Shown piece after piece: positions 61,532 to 64,000 of a DNA stretch of 64,000 nt (position 1 is its first letter; each line of letters starts with the position of its first letter). The notes below the pieces were generated by a model. The model saw nothing but the letters and a program-made list of their open reading frames with translations, was not told the origin of the DNA and ran no database searches. The translations under genes and the position numbers were made by a program. The DNA is taken from positions 1-64,000 of the forward strand of contig CAMDLH010000001.1 of the NCBI GenBank assembly GCA_945901405.1, in the 5' to 3' direction. This DNA comes from Bordetella parapertussis. GTDB lineage: Bacteria > Pseudomonadota > Gammaproteobacteria > Burkholderiales > SG8-41.

Positions 61532-62719
61532 TTTCCTGACTATCCACGGCAGCACGACTTTCTGAAAAATATCGCGGCTGCTCCAGCCCTGCGAGCGGCC
61601 CATGTGGCCTCCTGCCGGATTGACCCACACGTCTTTCGGGTCGCCGTGTTTCATCAACAGGTACAAATCCGCGATGGGTTGCTGCGTGTCGCGCTCGCCG
61701 TTGACCACCAGCATGGGGGCGGCGGGTTTGTCGAGAAAGCCGCGCGTGAGCAGCGACAGCTTCGGCCCGAAGGCCAGATATTCTTCCTCGGTTTTCGTGC
61801 CGTAGACCGCAGAGCGCGCGGGGAAGATGTCGAACAGGTATTCGCGCGTGGAGAACGATTTCTTTTGCCACTCCGGCTGGAAAAACCCGTGGATGCCCAC
61901 GCCGTGCACCACCGCGCCGCGTATGCGGTCTTTTTCGGTGTAGGCCATCAGCGCCGCCCAGTAGCCGCTCCAACTGCGGCCCTGCACCACGATGCGTTTT
62001 GCATCGACGTCGGCGCGCGTTTGCAGCCAGTCGAGTGCGCGCGTGAGCATGCGCTCGGAGCCCACGTCGATCAGCAGCGGCGCCTGGCCCGTACCCGGCA
62101 TGTCGATGGCGAACACGCCGATGCCGTGCTTCAGAAAATCGTCCACGCGCGCGATCACGTCTTCCTTGCGCGAATCCAGCCCATTGATGCCGAACACGAT
62201 GGGCGCGGATTTGCCGGTGGCGGGCAGCCGCAGATATGCCACCAGCTCCTTGCCCTCGAACGGGATGCGCACGGTCTCGATTGGCGGGCTTAGCAACTTG
62301 CCATAGGCCTGAAACGCTTCGAGCGAACGGTCATACGCTTTTTGCTTGCCCGGAGAAAGCCGCTCGCTTGGCCAGCGCCCGGTGTTGAAGTTGTGCCACG
62401 CGTGGTAATAGGCTTCGGCGGCTTCTTTCGGCGATGATTTTTCAAGCGCGCGCGCTTCACTCATGTAACGCTCGCCGTTGGCGATCCACGCCGCCGCCCA
62501 GTCCTCGCGATCGAGGCTGTTGATGCGGGCCAACGCCTGGCGTGCGTCGTCGGGTTTAACCCCCGACATCGGCGGCGCATTACGATCCGCGCGGCGCTGC
62601 GTTTCCTGCTTCAATTCATCGAGATTGCGCGGACCCCAGATTTGCGCGTTAACCATTGCGGGCAAGGCGGCGGCGATAAAGGTTAGTGGCGCAACGATCA
62701 GCAACTGACTCAAACGCAT
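61517..62719 (-). CDS. Exported alpha/beta hydrolase (FrsA-like esterase)
   Basis: Signal peptide; FGINGLDSRKEDVIARVDDFLKHGIGVFAIDMPGTGQAP; VVQGRSWSGYWAALMAY. Confidence 0.82.
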   Translation of the reverse strand: MRLSQLLIVAPLTFIAAALPAMVNAQIWGPRNLDELKQETQRRADRNAPPMSGVKPDDARQALARINSLDREDWAAAWIANGERYMSEARALEKSSPKEAAEAYYHAWHNFNTGRWPSERLSPGKQKAYDRSLEAFQAYGKLLSPPIETVRIPFEGKELVAYLRLPATGKSAPIVFGINGLDSRKEDVIARVDDFLKHGIGVFAIDMPGTGQAPLLIDVGSERMLTRALDWLQTRADVDAKRIVVQGRSWSGYWAALMAYTEKDRIRGAVVHGVGIHGFFQPEWQKKSFSTREYLFDIFPARSAVYGTKTEEEYLAFGPKLSLLTRGFLDKPAAPMLVVNGERDTQQPIADLYLLMKHGDPKDVWVNPAGGHMGRSQGWSSRDIFQKVVLPWIVRKLSVE

Positions 62720-62817
62720 GTCGATACTCCCGGCAGAAGTTGGATGCCGCGAATTGTCGCATGCATGGCGGCGGCGGAAAATGCCCCGCCGCGCCGAACG
62801 ACCAGAGGCAGGGGCCG

Positions 62818-64000
62818 TCAGGCCGCGGCGGGCAACTCGAAATAAAAGGTGGTGCCCGCCGCCGCCTCGCCGCTGGTGTTGCCGTTGCCGGTGGTGGATT
62901 TGTAACCGATGGTGCCGCCCATTTTCTCCACCAGCAAGCGGCACACGGCAAGCCCCAGGCCGCTGCCTTCCGTTTGGCGCGTGCTGGAGCTGTCGGCTTG
63001 CGCGAATTTGCCGAAGATGCGCTCGCGAAACGGTTCCGGCACGCCCGGCCCGCGGTCTTCCACGGATATACGTACAGCATTGTCGTGCGGCGCCGCGTGC
63101 AGCGTCACGGCCGCGCCCTTGGGCGAGAACTTCGCGGCGTTGGAAAGCAGGTTCATCAGGATCTGCAGCGTGCGGTCGCGGTCGGCGTGCACGGCGAGCG
63201 CGGCATCCACCGCGGCGATTTCAAATTTCACGCCGTGTTTTTCGGCGATCGCGCTGTTGTCGCCGGCCGCCTGCGTCAGCACATCGATCACGCTGAACGT
63301 CTGAGGCGCAAGGCTCATCTGCCCCGTTTCGAGATTCTGGATATCCAGCATGTCGTTGACCAGTTTCGCCAGCCGCTCGCCGTTGCGATGCGCGATCTCG
63401 ACCAGCGGTTGCATGCGGCTGGTTGTCTCCCCCGCCGCGCCCGCGCGCATCAGGCCCAGCGCGCCGAGGATGCCGGTGAGCGGCGTGCGCAACTCGTGGC
63501 TGACGGTGGCGATGAATTCGTTTTTAAGGCGCTCGACTTCCTTGCGCTCGTGGATGTCGGCGTTGGTGCCGACCAGCCGCAGCGCGCGGCCTTTTTCGTC
63601 GCGGCTCACCACCTTGCCGCGGCTTAATATCCAGCGCAAACTGCCGTCGTGGATGCGCACGCGGTGTTCGACTTCGTAGGTGGGCAATTCGCCCTTCAGC
63701 ACCCGGTGCAGGCGCATTTGCAAAACCTTGAAATCGTCCGGGTGGGTGATTTTTTCAAGATCGCCGATGTTGATGGTGATGGGCACGGCCTCGCCGCCAA
63801 GTATGACGTTCCAGCGGCGCGACAGCCGCACGCTGCCGGCGGCGATGTCCCAGTCGAACAGCGCAAGCTCGGAGCCGTCCAGCGCCAGCGACAGGCGTTC
63901 GCGGCTCTGCGAGAGCTCTTGCGTCATGTGTTGCGCGAGGTGGTTTGCGCGCGAGCGCAACGTGGCAAGCGACCAGATGATCGCGAACGCGAGGATGCAA
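62818..64000 (-). CDS. PAS-domain sensor histidine kinase (N-terminus beyond window)
   Basis: FIATVSHELRTPLTGILGALG H-box, GPGVPEPFRERIFGKFAQADSSSTRQTEGSGLGLAVCRLLVEKMGG; frame stays open to the window edge encoding a TM-like CILAFAIIWSLATLRSRAN. Confidence 0.9.
   Translation of the reverse strand, partial: CILAFAIIWSLATLRSRANHLAQHMTQELSQSRERLSLALDGSELALFDWDIAAGSVRLSRRWNVILGGEAVPITINIGDLEKITHPDDFKVLQMRLHRVLKGELPTYEVEHRVRIHDGSLRWILSRGKVVSRDEKGRALRLVGTNADIHERKEVERLKNEFIATVSHELRTPLTGILGALGLMRAGAAGETTSRMQPLVEIAHRNGERLAKLVNDMLDIQNLETGQMSLAPQTFSVIDVLTQAAGDNSAIAEKHGVKFEIAAVDAALAVHADRDRTLQILMNLLSNAAKFSPKGAAVTLHAAPHDNAVRISVEDRGPGVPEPFRERIFGKFAQADSSSTRQTEGSGLGLAVCRLLVEKMGGTIGYKSTTGNGNTSGEAAAGTTFYFELPAAA

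Overview
GC-rich bacterial chromosomal window. Protein families suggest a Burkholderiales-like betaproteobacterium; this is inferred from gene content only. I recognise no rRNA, tRNA or CRISPR array. Main content: (i) eleven TctC/Bug-type extracytoplasmic solute-binding protein genes with no tctA/tctB membrane genes, interleaved with catabolic enzymes (three MmgE/PrpD paralogues, TcuA-like dehydrogenase, amidohydrolases, enolase-superfamily enzyme, HpaI-type aldolase, TauD-type dioxygenase); (ii) an unusual block at about 27.7-40.3 kb: two Rieske oxygenases, two GNAT-like proteins, a bacterial GH3-family protein, a predicted NqrB/RnfD-like membrane domain fused to FG-GAP/ASPIC-UnbV repeats, then on the opposite strand a squalene/phytoene-synthase-like protein, a fatty-acid desaturase and a PAP2 protein; (iii) two toxin-antitoxin-like pairs, one with a visible upstream palindrome; (iv) a scarred region at 48.1-51.5 kb where truncated alpha-2-macroglobulin, caspase-family and alpha/beta-hydrolase genes adjoin a RAYT/IS200-like element with perfect 22-bp inverted ends and an apparent transposase frameshift. 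The most notable signal outside genes is a dispersed AT-rich intergenic motif, roughly TTTWAAAACAAWTACTTACRTTA, with nine clear copies (plus one weak) in 64 kb, eight of them directly upstream of a start codon and in both orientations. All calls come from reading the sequence and ORF track; no homology search was run.
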